Below, piece by piece: positions 48,741 to 61,244 of a DNA stretch of 64,000 nt. Position numbers and translations under genes: made by a program. This stretch comes from Cynocephalus volans. Its lineage: Eukaryota; Chordata; Mammalia; Dermoptera; Cynocephalidae. The stretch is taken from assembly GCF_027409185.1 (NCBI RefSeq), contig NC_084462.1, forward strand, positions 186,190,071 to 186,254,070, written 5' to 3'. The notes beneath the pieces were generated by a model, which worked only from the letters and a program-made list of their open reading frames with translations, was not told the DNA's origin and did no database searches. Each line of letters opens with the position of its first letter. The first letter of the stretch is position 1.

Positions 48741-50210
48741 CTGGCTATTACAGGGACCCAACCATGTGACATTTGTCTTATAAGGCTACACTCTAACCAA
48801 ATCAGCTCAGTGGCAGCCCCTGGATTCAGTTATAATACACATTCCCCACCTTTCCCTACATTCGTACAAAGAATGCACGTTTCATTTGAATTCAGGATAC
48901 ATTAATTTCCTCCAAGAGCATTCACTGTTATGGATTGCTCTCTCAGCCCTTCTTCATATCTAATCCACATCATTGGCAATCATAGGTATTTGACTGCATG
49001 TATGTCACCTGGTCATTGGGGACATTGGTTATATACATTTTGGGTGTGCAATTGATACATTTTGATATACACATACATTGTAAAATGATACACCAATGTG
49101 AGTACCAAAGTATCTATCACTTCATACACTTATCACTTGTATGTGTATCTCGAGAACAGTTCACATATACCCTCTTAGAAGTTATCAAGTATAAAATACA
49201 CCATTAGTAACTAATGTCACAAGGGTGTACATCAGATCTCCAGAAGTCATTCATCCTGTTAAATAAAAGCTTTACGACCTTTTCCAGTATCTCTCTATTC
49301 CTACAACTCCAGTTCTCTGAAAACCACCGTTCTGCCCTGTGAATTTCACTGCATATATGGGGTCTGCTCATTGGGGACATTGCTTACATTAAGGGTCACA
49401 AGCCTGTCTGGTCCATTACCTAATCACTGCGTGACACTAGCGTCTCTTGGTCTTGTCCACCAGGTGCTGTGAAGCTGGTGGATCCATCTGGACATGCTCT
49501 GCCATAAATTGTGTGACTTGTTATAGGTGGCCTGGCACCACCAGCCACATGTTCCCCTCACAAGATGCAGGCCTGTCCTGCACTAGCGCCTGAATTGCCT
49601 GGTTACGTGTCTGAAAGTCACAGGGCTCACTTTCATAGGTAAGGAAGGTTCAGCTGACCCGCCTGTCACCTGGTCAGGCCTCCGTAGATAGATGAACACA
49701 CCATATGGGCATTAGGGGACTGAGTGGGGTTGAGTTCATCGATGGACAAACCTTTATTCAAATCCGCAAGGGGCAGAGTTGTGCGTATCTGAGGTAAGGA
49801 GATCATGTATGAACAAACGGTGTTTGTCAGAGGTCAAAGAATGTGAGCTTAGAACACACAGCCAATGGGCCTTTTTTTTTAATTTTTATTTTTTAGTTCA
49901 ATTATTTCCAGTCAAGAATGATGAGAATCTTCCGGAAGATCTGCTTGTCATGAATGAAACATGAGTCATAGAAATTCGGTGAAGGAAAAGACCTTAGTGA
50001 CTGCTCAAATCTCATTTTCAAAAAACATCGTCAGTTTCTCCGTCGTTAACCAAGAGAGGATGTGAGGAGTTCAAAACACAAAGAAAAAGGCATGAAGTGT
50101 CTCAGGAGACACCTCCGACCTTGGAGAGGACACGAAACCGTTGATGTCTTCAGGAAACACCTCAGTGTCCTCTGCACCTGCCACTGCCAGGAGGGCCCTG
50201 AGCTCAGTGT
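48231..50210. other. Intergenic sequence
   Basis: 48998-49330 resembles an old L1-type 3' UTR. 49455-49560 resembles 41090-41220 and 60230-60355, an intergenic element repeated in the locus. No gene was found. Confidence 0.4.
48640..48741 (+). repeat. (GT)n(GA)n microsatellite
   Basis: GTGTGCGTGTGTGCGTGC leads into about 27 GT units and then about 9 GA units. Confidence 0.95.
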
Positions 50211-50217
50211 CTTCTCA

Positions 50218-50231
50218 GCGCCCCCTGGTGG
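50218..50231 (-). promoter_or_regulatory. CTCF-core-like motif 3' of the IGHV3 gene
   Basis: The minus strand reads CCACCAGGGGGCGC, identical to the motif at 9394-9407, 20 bp beyond the nonamer. Confidence 0.65.
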
Positions 50232-50251
50232 TCCCGTGTGTCCCTGCAGTA

Positions 50252-50290
50252 GGTCCTTGTCTGGGCTCCCACTGACGTCCCCTCACTGTG
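50252..50290 (-). other. 23-RSS of the IGHV3 gene, weak nonamer
   Basis: Heptamer CACAGTG (50290-50284), 23-bp spacer and nonamer ACAAGGACC (50260-50252). The nonamer has GG in the central A-run of the ACAAAAACC consensus, which may lower efficiency. Confidence 0.92.
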
Positions 50291-50750
50291 TCTCTCGCAC
50301 AGTAATACGTGGCCGTGTCCTCAGCTCTCGCATTTTCAGTTTGCAGATACAGTGTGTTCTTGGCGTTTTCCCTGGAGATGGTGAATCGGCCCTTCACGGA
50401 ATCAGCGTAGTATGTGCTACCACCGTTCCAGCTAATGGCTGAGACCCACTCCAGCCCCTTCCCTGGAGCCTGGCGGACCCAGTGCATGGCATAGTCATCA
50501 AAGGTGAATCCAGAGGCGACACAGGTGAGACTCAGAGACCCTCCAGGCTTCACCAAGCCTCCTCCGGACTCCACCAGCTGCACCTCACACTGGACACCTG
50601 CAAACACAGAGACACCCTGGTCAAAAAACTCTCACACGAATCCACTATTTCTCCCACCCATAACCACACACATTCCCAATGTCTGTATTTCGCCTCAATA
50701 TGACATTTTAATACAGCAAGAAGGAAAACGCAGCTCAGTCCAAACTCCAT
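50291..50750 (-). CDS. IGHV: IGHV gene, clan III (IGHV3), open frame but weak leader donor
   Basis: Heavy-chain variable segment. Leader exon 1 is 50750-50705 (46 nt, [15 protein letters not shown] plus one base). The donor reads AAT|GTCATA, whereas IGHV3 genes normally have AAG|GTGA, so it keeps GT but lacks the flanking consensus. The intron is 50704-50598, ending GCAG. Exon 2 starts at 50597, with mature [17 protein letters not shown] from 50586 (296 nt). CDR1 is GFTFDDYA and CDR2 ISWNGGST, as in human IGHV3-9/43-like genes. Both cysteines and the [12 protein letters not shown] core are intact. FR3 reads [19 protein letters not shown] where [17 protein letters not shown] is usual. There is no stop. 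It is functional by frame; splicing and nonamer strength are the doubts. Confidence 0.9.
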
Positions 50751-50874
50751 GGTGACTCGTCTGTGTTCAGTCCTGATCACCGAGTTGGAGCACCTGGGGA
50801 TCTGGGGCTGGTTCTTGTCTCCCAGAGCTGCAGGGTCAGGGCTGGGCTGCTTTACATCAGCAGAGGGAGGCCCT

Positions 50875-50882
50875 ATTTGCAT
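50875..50882 (-). promoter_or_regulatory. IGHV promoter octamer
   Basis: ATGCAAAT on the minus strand, 124 bp upstream of the ATG. The 5' UTR ending GACTGAACACAGACGAGTC before the ATG is typical of IGHV3. Confidence 0.88.
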
Positions 50883-50989
50883 GTCCTCCTGCTACATAGC
50901 AGGCTCTGTGGTGGGAGACTATGAAGAGGGCAGAGTCCAGAGCAGATGTGACGGCTCCAGGGGAGTTTGGTGGCAATAACTATATTTGT

Positions 50990-52945
50990 GACAATATGTT
51001 TTTTATTATACTATTATAACTTGATAGATACTTATAATTCATCTACATTGTTTTTGCACAGAAACACAAAGTATTTGAGGCACTTATGAATACTAATTCT
51101 TTATATAGATGTACAGTTATAAACAAAATCATCAAAGGATTATACAGTTAACCAAATGCTCATCTTTGGGCAGAGGGAGCGTCAGTTTCTGGGTCTGTGC
51201 TCCACACCATGGATCCAACCCCAGGACAGAGCTGGGCCTGCCTAGTGACATTTGCCTAGTTAGGTTCTCCTTCCTGTAATCACACTTTGTGATTTTGGTG
51301 TGTTCTGCCTTTTATTCACATTATACTTAGAGAACCAGAGTTCATGCAGATGCAACTTAAAGGATTTCTGAAATTATATGTTCCAGTATTTCCCTATCTC
51401 TCTCTATTGACATCTGCTTTTATTTGTAACCATCATAAGAAGCTATAATAGACAGAACAAACTGCACCTATTCAAAGTGTGCACTTGATGAGTGCTGACA
51501 TACATGTGCACCTGCACAGTCACCACCACAGTGGAAATAGTGCACAAATATTTCATCCCAAAGCATTTCCTGCTGTTCTTCTGATTTCTCTTCCCACTGC
51601 TTCCTTCCTCTCTCCGTATGTCCAGGCAGCTCATGAACTTCTTTATGTTACTTCACAGTATTTTTTTCTCATCTTCAATTGAAGTAAATGTAATATACAG
51701 TCAGTGCTTGGGATTCCTTGCTATACTTCATTCTGATCTTTTTTTCAAAATGTGTGACTTAAGCACTCATGACTTTTAATACGGTGTAGTATCCCGATGT
51801 ATGAAAATGCTTCTTTTATTCAGTTTACCTGCTAATGGGAATTTGGATCATGCTCAGATTCTGGATATTATAAAGTAAGCTGCTGTTAGAATACAAATGT
51901 AGAGATGGAGTAAAAGAGTTTTTTCTTATTGTTTCAAGAAACACAATAACACTAGCAAGCCCATTGGATAAGTGGCAAATTAGTGCATTTTCTTAAAGAA
52001 ATCAAAGAGTGAAGTGAACAAGACAAACAGCAAACCTGAAATCTGGACAGAGTAGTTTTCAGGAAAAACAGGACCAAACCTTAGCTCACCTGGGTCGGAC
52101 ATCACTAGATGGCAAACACACTAGAGTAAAGTTGAAACTAGAAATATTTCATGAATTTCCAAATGTCCAGTGTGCTAAAGCATCAGAGTGTGAATCTGCC
52201 GGGATGCACACATCTGCACGGATCCTAACTTCTTTCTGGCTTCTCCAGGGTTGGGGAGAATCACTCAGCTCCCGCCTCCTGGGGTGGTGCTCAAGGGGGA
52301 GAGGAGCAGCCCCCTGCCTCGTGCTCCAGCAGCTCCTCCAGCTCCTCCACACAACAAGTTATCAATGTGCACGGGAGGCAGCAAAGCCAATATTTATGCT
52401 TTACATTTTGAGAAACTGCTGAACAGTTTTTCAAAGTGCATATAAATTTTATGTTCTCACCAGCATTTTATGAACAGACTGATTTCTCCACATCCTCATC
52501 AATAGCTCTTATTATTCCTCATTTTTATCATATTCATACAACGTGGCACAAAACAGAAACCTAAAACATAAAAGAACCTGAATACTGAACACTGCATATT
52601 ATTAATTCCACCGATGAAAATTATCCAGAATAGGCATGCGTGGAGACAGAAATTAGGTTAGTTGTCACTGGACCAGGATAAACAGGAGAAAGGGAGGACT
52701 GGAACGTGACACTGAAGATATGTGTTCATTTTGGGATATTCAAATAATCTAAAATTAAATTCTGGTGGTGTTTCCACAAATTTTGCTAATTATTTTGTGA
52801 GTAACATTTACTGAAGTCTTCTAAACTGTACACTTTTATAGGTAGATTTTATCATAAGTAAAATATATTTCAATAATTTATGAAAAAATCTATCATTAAC
52901 TTTCATCAATTAATACAGTTGTACAATTTTTTACAGTTTATAACC
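50990..52945. other. Intergenic sequence
   Basis: AT-rich. 51470-51680 looks like an old LINE 3' UTR fragment. No V relic or gene was recognised. Confidence 0.4.
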
Positions 52946-52949
52946 CATA

Positions 52950-53395
52950 TGAAACATACTTTTGTGAAACAAACAACAAACATTGTGATGTCAGTAATTT
53001 AAAGGATATGAGAGCATTGTCTATTTTCTCTTTTGTTCTCTGTGCTTTCTGGCTCATGTCCATAGAGTCTGCGCACACACCTAGTTCCTGAATTGTTTCA
53101 CCTATATTTTGCCTTAGTAATTTTCCGGTTTCAGGTCTTATACTTAAGTCTTTAATCCACTTTGAGTTGAATTTGTATACGGTGTGAGGTAAATACCTAG
53201 TGTCATCCTTCTGCTTATGGACATCCAGTTTTCCCTCCATCACTTGCTGAGAGGAAGTCTTGTCCCCAATGTAGATTTTTGTTGCCTTTGTCCCATATCA
53301 GATGGCTGTGAGCCTGAGGGGTGATTTCTGTATTCTCAATTCTGCTCCACTGGTCTGAGTGTCTATAGTCAGTACTAATAGTTTCTATAGTCAGT
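52950..53395 (-). mobile_element. Antisense L1 ORF2 fragment
   Basis: The minus strand encodes decayed ORF2 ([30 protein letters not shown]), ending near 53395. Confidence 0.85.
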
Positions 53396-53699
53396 AATAA
53401 TATATTTCAAAATAGCAAGGAGAGTAAGTTTCAAATGTCTTCCCCCCAAAATTCTAAGTTGATGCGATGGATATATTGACCAGCTTGACCTGGAAAATCT
53501 ACACAACTATTCCAGTTGTCGAGAAGGCAAAACATCACTAGACAAAAAGTCTCATTAGATTAGTTATACTATGTTTCCATTTGTATTGTCAGGGCTAGTG
53601 CTCAGACCCTTCAAACCCATTGTACAAGCTGCATCACAAACCCCTCACATGCCAGGCTCGGTCAACAGACACTTCACACACAGGTCCACGCTAGGTAAT

Positions 53700-53950
53700 T
53701 GGAAAGATGCCGGTATCATTGGCAGATGACATGAGCTCCATGTTCAGCAACAGCAGCAGCAGCTTTCAGGTCCAGCAGCTGACAAGTCTGGTGGTGGCAG
53801 AGGTGGTGGTGGCAGCGGCCTTGCAGAGGGTCCCAGTGGCACTGGCAGCAACAGCTTGGTCAACACCCTCCAGAAGCAGTAGAGGCTTCCCATAGCCCCT
53901 GTGGACCTCCCAGGGGTGGGGAGAGCACCGTGGGTCAGACCCACTCATCC
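53700..53950 (+). other. GC-rich CAG/GGTGGC trinucleotide-like segment
   Basis: An isolated GC-rich patch with CAGCAG and GGTGGTGGCAG runs (53750-53820) within AT-rich sequence. The plus-strand open frame (53707-53895) has no family that I recognise. It could be a retrocopy fragment or simple sequence. Confidence 0.3.
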
Positions 53951-55947
53951 TTTATACTTCAGTCCATAACCCAGGAAACCTGGGTGCACATGCGCAATTA
54001 CATTAGACAATAACCAAGGAACACCTGGGCGCACGTGCATATTTAGATCAAATGCTCAGACATATTTTGAACATCTGAGGGGCCCTGAACATTTTCCTAT
54101 ATTTTCCCAACAGATCTAATTATTCCACATTATATACGTTTTTCAAAACGTCACTCTGTTCCTCATAAATGAATACAATTATGATTTATCACATAAGATG
54201 ATATTAATAAATAGAGAAGGAGATATAGCCTCTCTCAGACAACAAAGTGGTAAAGGATCAAGGCGTCCCTCAGAAATCCCGAATGAGCTGAGGACAGCGG
54301 CCAGCACAGCTCCTATTCGACACCTTCAATGTGACAAGTGGAAGTAAACAAGCAGCAACCAGAAGGAAACATCAACACAGCCCTTTTCTCCAGGTGACAC
54401 GAGGAGTTCTGGGTTCAGGTCTCACAATAAGAACCTTTGGTGTCATCACTCCCATCCAGAAAAAAGTAAAAACTCTGAACGAAATGAAAATTGGTGACAA
54501 TTCTTATATCTGTAGAAGAATTTATGTCACCGGGTGAACGGCTGTCCCCAAAACTGAAGATGCAACCAGGAAGACACACAGGGTCATAACCTGTCAGATT
54601 AGAAACTCATGAGCAGAAACCTCCATGGGACCCAGGACTGGGGGAGATAAACCAGAGCTGCAGCTGAAGAATTGCTGAAGACTCAGAGCTGGGAAGTCTG
54701 AGAGTTGGGTGCAGCCCAGTGCAATGGTCTCAGGGATCCCCAACACTTTAAACTCTACCTCAGGGGCCCAACCGTGTTCTCCAAGAAAATATCAGAGAAG
54801 AATCCTGCTGTTCAGAGCAGAGAAAGGGAGGAAGGAGCCATTCTGAAATACCCCAGAGCATGACCTTCTCTATAAGACGCCTTGACCTTAGGAGAAGCGA
54901 GTTTAGCTGATCCTAATGGACTGCAGATTCATCAGAGCATCATTGACATGAGAGAAGAGAAAAAATGAGTCCCCTCCCCCTCCTGCAAGAGACTTGCAGT
55001 GTCCCCTAAAGGAGGGTAAAGGGAGAAGCACTTGTGAATGTCACACCCAGGACACGGCTCACTACAGGACAGAACTCATCCTAGGACTGTGCACTGCTTC
55101 CCTACCCCACACCTTACCCACATCCACAGGGCTCCTGTATCATGACAGAGAGAAACTAAAGCACCACATGCACCTTAGACACTATTTAAGAAGACTCTAT
55201 GAAAATGTGGTCCACAGAGGAGACAAAAGCAAGGACATCAGGGGACATTTTCTGCAATCTGTTGCTTTTCTTGTCATCCTGTCAGGCTCTTGTCTCTGAG
55301 AGATCCAGCCCAAAATTCAACCCAGCAGGGCGCTGCTGGATTTATATCTCTGTGCTTGTCACCCTGAATCCTCCACATGGAAATAGAAGAGCTGTGTCTG
55401 GCCATGAGGCATCTGCTTCTCCATCCAGGACACTGAGGAATGGGTGGAGAGGGTGACAAATCCTAAACATCAATGTCCACAGTGTGGATGAGGATCCAGA
55501 GGCTAAACTGCCCCATTGAGGATAGAGACGCCATGGGCAGGGGTCCAGTAGGATGATAATAACCACGTGGGTGCAGCTGCACTTTATTTAGGGAAAAATG
55601 CTGATTTAGAGACAGGGTGCTCCTGGACAGATGTAATGTTTGGGGAAAATAATAATAGATCATAAAGATTTGTGTGTCAGGAAAAATAAGGTAAAAAAAA
55701 AAAAAAAACTCAAGGAAGGAAAGTCCCCAGTGAAAAGAACCTTCTCATCTGCACATGAGGAAAGTTCCTTCACTCTGTGTTGCCTGCAGTGAGAACATGG
55801 GAATTAGAGTCACAAAGAATAAAGCAGGACATGACCCTGAGGGGCATCTGGGAGTCAGCAGGGCAGAGGAAACCTCAGATCCCAAGAGGAACCCCCATCC
55901 CCTCTCTGCACCTGCTCCATGGGGCACAGGAGCCGGGTGGGCCTTGA

Positions 55948-55961
55948 GCGCTCCCTGCAGC
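55948..55961 (-). promoter_or_regulatory. Degenerate CTCF-like motif 3' of the copy 2 IGHV gene
   Basis: The minus strand reads GCTGCAGGGAGCGC. One further change in the G-core relative to copy 1 (36450-36463) probably weakens it. Confidence 0.35.
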
Positions 55962-55988
55962 CCAGACCCCTCCTGTATCCTGCAGGGA

Positions 55989-56027
55989 GGTTTGTGTCTG
56001 GGCTCACGCTGAATTCCTGTCACTGTG
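55989..56027 (-). other. 23-RSS of the copy 2 IGHV4-like gene
   Basis: Heptamer CACAGTG (56027-56021), 23-bp spacer (one difference from copy 1: a T where copy 1 has G) and nonamer ACACAAACC (55997-55989). Confidence 0.95.
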
Positions 56028-56467
56028 TCTCTCACACAGTAATACACGCCTGTGTCCTCGTCGGTCACAGAGCTCAGCTGCAGGAAGAACAGGTTCTTGG
56101 AAGTGTCTCTGGTGATGGAGGTGCGGCTCTTGACGGACGGGTTATAAGCTGTGCCTCCATCATAAGCAATTATTCCCATCCACTCAAGGCTCTTCCCCGT
56201 GGGCTGGCGGATCCAGCTCCAAACATAACCACTGGTTGTGATGGAGAATCCAGAGACTGTGCAGGTGAGGGAGAGGGTCTGCGAGGGCTTCACCAGTCCT
56301 GGGCCCGACTCCTGCAGCTGCACCTCGGACAGGACACCTGGAGACAAGGAGAATCAGAACGTGTCAGTCATATTCAATCACAAACATCCCAGAATCCATG
56401 TGTGACATCTGAGACCCTCACCTTGGGAAGCTGTCACCAGACAAAGGAGAAGACCCCACAGTCTCAT
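56028..56467 (-). CDS. IGHV: IGHV gene, clan II (IGHV4-like), apparently functional, copy 2
   Basis: Heavy-chain variable segment. Leader exon 1 is 56467-56422 (46 nt, [15 protein letters not shown] plus one base) with donor CAAG|GTGAGG. The intron is 56421-56338 and ends CCAG. Exon 2 starts at 56337, with mature [16 protein letters not shown] from 56326 (299 nt). CDR1 is [10 protein letters not shown] (10) and CDR2 IAYDGGT (7). FR2 is [16 protein letters not shown]3 [17 protein letters not shown], and the end [12 protein letters not shown]. The cysteines and tryptophan are intact and there is no stop. Compared with the copy 1 gene, changes cluster in CDR1, CDR2 and nearby FR3 residues (LFFLQL against QFSLQL), while the leader, FR1 and RSS are nearly unchanged. 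Confidence 0.93.
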
Positions 56468-56579
56468 CTTCTGTTAGATCTCAACTCTGCCTTCCCTGGA
56501 GACCTGAGCCCTGTCTGCGGACAGACCTGTGAGCTTCCACCACCCAAGCATCCACATTTACCCTAGAGCCTGAAGGAAA

Positions 56580-56587
56580 ATTTGCAT
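56580..56587 (-). promoter_or_regulatory. IGHV promoter octamer
   Basis: ATGCAAAT on the minus strand, 112 bp upstream of the ATG at 56467, the same spacing as in copy 1. Confidence 0.88.
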
Positions 56588-56639
56588 GTGGGGGAGCTCT
56601 GTCCTTATAAGTGCTGAGGAACTGAGGTGGGAACTATTG

Positions 56640-59600
56640 TATTTTTTGAAATGCTTATATATATATTTTTTTTTTGTAATTATTTGACATGTATTTATGG
56701 TATGGGAGGGAACTTGGTGAGCTACATGGCATAATGTGGACCCGTCTTTCTGAGCCCAGATGTACCTTCTTTCAACCCCTGTCTTCTGTGCTGACGTGTA
56801 CCCAGGCAAACAATCCCACATAAACTCAGGCTCTGGGTCTTGCTTCTGCAGTTCTGATCCCAGCACAAACCTCATTTCTTTCCCTGGACCCTCTCCTGTG
56901 ATGTGGTTCTCATCACACCTGAGAGCTTGTTACTTGTAATATTGTTGTTGTTACATTAGTTTCACGCCTATCTTGTGTTTTCTATCCTGTGATACAAGAC
57001 ACAGCACATCAGAACCACAGAGACTCTGCAGAAAATGGTGCCCTGAGCATTACTGAGGACCCTGATCCTCAATGTCTGGGAAAGAGGAAAATCTCAAATG
57101 CCTCCATTCCATGCTCGTTCCTGTCCACCTCATATGTACACATGTTCAACTTCAATTCACTTCTCACCCACAGTGTATGGATTTGAATCCTTCATTTAAT
57201 CCACCCATCTCATCAGACACCAAGAAATAACATCAATTACAATGGTTGCTGTGAAAGCACTTAATAACATCCCTATTACTAAACTTTCAGAAGCACATTT
57301 TCCCTTGATGTGCACCTGTCTGTGGGCATGAGAGCCAGTCCATGTCTGTGGCATCACTCTCTGGATGACTGCCCACCACAGAGAGAGAGGCCAGGGGCCG
57401 GGCTGGATGCTGTGATTTGTCTGCCCCTGTCACCTCCATTTCAGTCCCAAGGACAGCTGCATGTCAAGGAGGGACAGCCCTTCAAGAGTCCTGAATGAAT
57501 GACAAGACAGGAGCTGCTGATGGGCGATTTGGGGATGATTCTTCAGGTCCTGTTGACTCCGACATTATGTTGGAGTTTTATCAAAATGTTGAAAGACCTG
57601 GGAAAACGTGATGCAAAACTAACACTCTGAAATGATAACACAAGTATTACAACCAGAATCAGATATGACACAGATTCTAGAATTACCAGAGAGGAGATTT
57701 GAAATAACTCTGTGTATGTGCATCTATGTTTCAGTTTTTTTTTTTCAAACCTTCAGTTGAATGTACAGAATCCTAGTTGCCCACCTGTGTTTGTCCAGGA
57801 GAACTTAACAGGATGCTCCGACTCATGGAGAATCAGCCCAGCATCTCAGTAGAATAAGGTACAAGAACAAAGATCTGCATCTTGCACGTTTCTATTCAAA
57901 CATGATCAGGAGAGAAGTTGCAGTGTGAAGATTGTCTGATTCATAAAGTCACTCAGGAACCCAGACTCCACTGATTTCAGAACCAGAATCTGCAACTTGT
58001 GGACAGACATTTAACAGAAATCAGAAGGTGAGGGAATGGTGAATTTCCGGGGGAATGTTTTTTAGCTGCTGTAAAGACACTCAATATGAGATCTCCTTAG
58101 TAACACAATTCAAGTGCTTGACACAGGATTGTTAACCACAAATGCAGTGTTGTAGAGCAGATCTCTGGACCTCGTTCATCCTGCATAACTGGAACTTTCC
58201 TCCTGTAGAACATTAAGTTAGTTAGCCAGGCTATGAGGGTGTATGTGATACCTGTGTACATTTCCTTTGGTATAATTAGTTGTATGGTACTGACTTAGAT
58301 CAAAAGATAAAAAGCTTGTGTTATCTGCTATTTCAGGGTAAATGAGAACAACAGATGTGTGTGTGTGGACTGGAGCCTGACACACTGAGCCTGTGTCACC
58401 TCTGTCTCTGTCTCCGTCACTTTGTCTCTGTTTCTGTCTCTGTTTCTCTGTCTCTCTCTGTCTCTGTTTCTCTGTCTCTCACTGTCTCTGTCTCTTTATC
58501 TGTCTGTCTCTGTCTCTGACTCTCTATCTCTGTCTCTCTCTCTACACACACAGACAGACAGACACACACACACACAAACTCACACACACATACCCCACTG
58601 TTTTTTTTTAAATCTACCCAGAACTGTCCATTTGATTGATGCTGAACAATTCCTTGTAATAGAAAAAAAAAATGTGAAACTTCACAGTCCTATTCTGTAA
58701 CAATTCACCATGTGTAGGAAGAACTTCCCACAGTACAAAGTGACAGGATGGCCCTGTGAGATTGAGAGTCAGTGCATCACACCCTGTTTCTTCGTATCAT
58801 AATTGTCCTGCAGGCCTCATGCACATGATGATTTCTAAGTTGGAATGAGTGTTGTGTTTTAAGGATAGATCTACTGTAAAAAAGTATTTTAAGATAATTA
58901 TAGTATTGAAAATTCATTAAGAGTCACACACCACTGAAAAGAAAAAATATGTTCATAAAAAATGGTCTTAGATGGAATGTCAGAAAAGTGGGAAAAGTAC
59001 TAGCTAAGAAAAATTCAAATGTCCTTTAAATAAATTAAAAAATATTAAAACAATTATTATGTCATTAATTCTAATTAATATTATTGGTATTTTTAGTGAA
59101 TCCCTAAGAAAAAATAATTAAAAAAATAAAAAATCACCAAAACCTACGTCATTAGAACCCAGCAGAGAGATGAACTGAGGAGGTAATCTATATATATATG
59201 GAATCATCAATGTAGAAGAAATAGAGAGATAAAGAAAACTATATACATGAAAAAAGAGGAGAGATTTAAGAACAGACCTATCAGGCAGAGAAGAAAGGGG
59301 GAGTATGAATCCAGAATAACCTTAGAGGTCAAACTGTGACCCACCACAGCACCTCAAAATGTGCCTGTAATTGGATGAAGTTTCAATAGACTGAAATGTG
59401 AAAGAAAAGGCAAAATAGGAGATTTCATTACAAAAAAAGTGCATGCTTTTTGCAATATTTGCTGTGCAATTGTGTAAGTACATGAAGACAAGATGGTTGG
59501 GAGTGCAGGACCGGAACTCAACAATAAAAATACCTACCAGAGCAATGCTGATTTTAAAAATTGGATGTTATGGCATTGGCTTTATTGAAGTTCAATTATG

Positions 59601-60370
59601 TCTGAAGATAACGCTATAAACTGCACATTCTTGATACGTGGTAACAAACCAATCACCACGTCACACTTTGTTCACAGTCTTCCTATCAGACTTTCTAACA
59701 CAGACTAAAGCAGTTCAACTTCAAATGTAACAGGGTCTTGAGGAAATTAGTCAATGTTAACTAAAATACTCTGAATCACTTTCAATTTCCCCTTTAAATA
59801 CAAAAGTGAGCGTGACACTGGTTGATTTGCTATTTACATGTTAAGTTGTCAGCCCTTTGAAGTTCACATTTGATCTTTATGGTAATATTTGAGACTGTGA
59901 CTGTATGTAAAGGAAAGCCACAAGTAATTGTTTTATAATGTTTCTACTAAAAATCACGCTCAGTTGAAATATAGAAACACCCTCTGCTGCCCTGTGTCCA
60001 GGTTCCAAATTAGAAAACTGAGCTCATTTGCTAATGTGATTTAGTAATTTTCCACTAAAAGTGTTTTCTGAGGAACATGTCTGTCTCCATCCTGCTTCAG
60101 GTCTGTTTTCAGACTTTGGGGCTCTGATATTTGGCTGTATTTGTGGCGTCTGGTGATTGCAGTCACCACGGTTGATGGAGTTGACCACACTATTCAGCCC
60201 ATTCCCTGACTGTTGTCTGAACCCAGCCTCCCTTGGGCTTGTCCCCCTCAGTGCTCTGCAGCTGGTGGCGCTGTTTGCATGTCCTCTGACATAAGGTGTG
60301 TGAGCTGTGAGAGGTGTCCTGGGGTCAGCAGCTGCTCTGTCCTCACAGGTAATCTGTGCTTTGAAGAAAA
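56640..60370. other. Intergenic part of duplication copy 2
   Basis: Non-coding, parallel to 37140-41250. No further V exon is seen. Confidence 0.5.
58395..58592 (+). repeat. (CTGT/CT)n plus (CA)n microsatellite
   Basis: About 145 bp of TCTCTGTCTC-type repeats is followed by (CA)n-rich sequence. It occupies the place of the pure (CA)n at 38928-38970 in copy 1. Confidence 0.92.
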
Positions 60371-60376
60371 CTGCTT

Positions 60377-61211
60377 GCCTTCTGTAGTTTGTATTTGTGC
60401 TGCGTTGATTGTCTCTTTTGATGGGCAGAAGATTTTTATTTTGATATAGTCCCATTTGTATATTTTTTATTTTTTTGCTTGTGATTTCAGGTCTTATTCA
60501 CAAAGTCTTTGCCTAGACATCTGGCAAGGGATTAATATACAGAATATGTAAGGTTCCCAAACACCTATACAGTAAAATAAAACAAATAATCCAATTAAAA
60601 TATGTGCAATGGAGATGAGTAGACATTTTCAAAGGGAGATATGCAAGTGGCTAACATATAAATGAAAAAGTGTTCAGCATCAGTAATCATCAGGAAAATG
60701 CAAATCAAAAACACATTGAGATATCATCTCAACCCACATAGACTGGCCATCATTAAAAAGACCGTGAATAACAAATGCTGGTGAGGATGTGGAGAAATTG
60801 GAAAACTCCTGCTATGTTGGTAGGATTGTAAATTAGTAAAGCCAGTATGGAGGTTTCTCAATCGACTACAGACAGAAGTATCATAAGATCCAGCAGTGCT
60901 ACTGCTGGATTTATATCCAAAGGAATGGAAATCTTCATGTCAAAGGGTCACCTGCACTCCCATGTTAATAACAACTCTATTTCCAATAGTCAATATATGA
61001 AGCTAACGTAAATGTCCCTGGACAAACTATTGGATAAGGAAAATGTGGTTTATATACACAATGGAATACTACTAAGTCATAAAAAAGAATGAAATTCTGC
61101 CATTTGAAGCAATATGGATGAGTCTGGAGAAAATTATATTATATGAATAAGCCAAAAAGGAAAGAGAAATACTGCATATTCTCACTCATAACTGCATGCT
61201 ATGAAAGAAGA

Positions 61212-61244
<33 letters not shown>

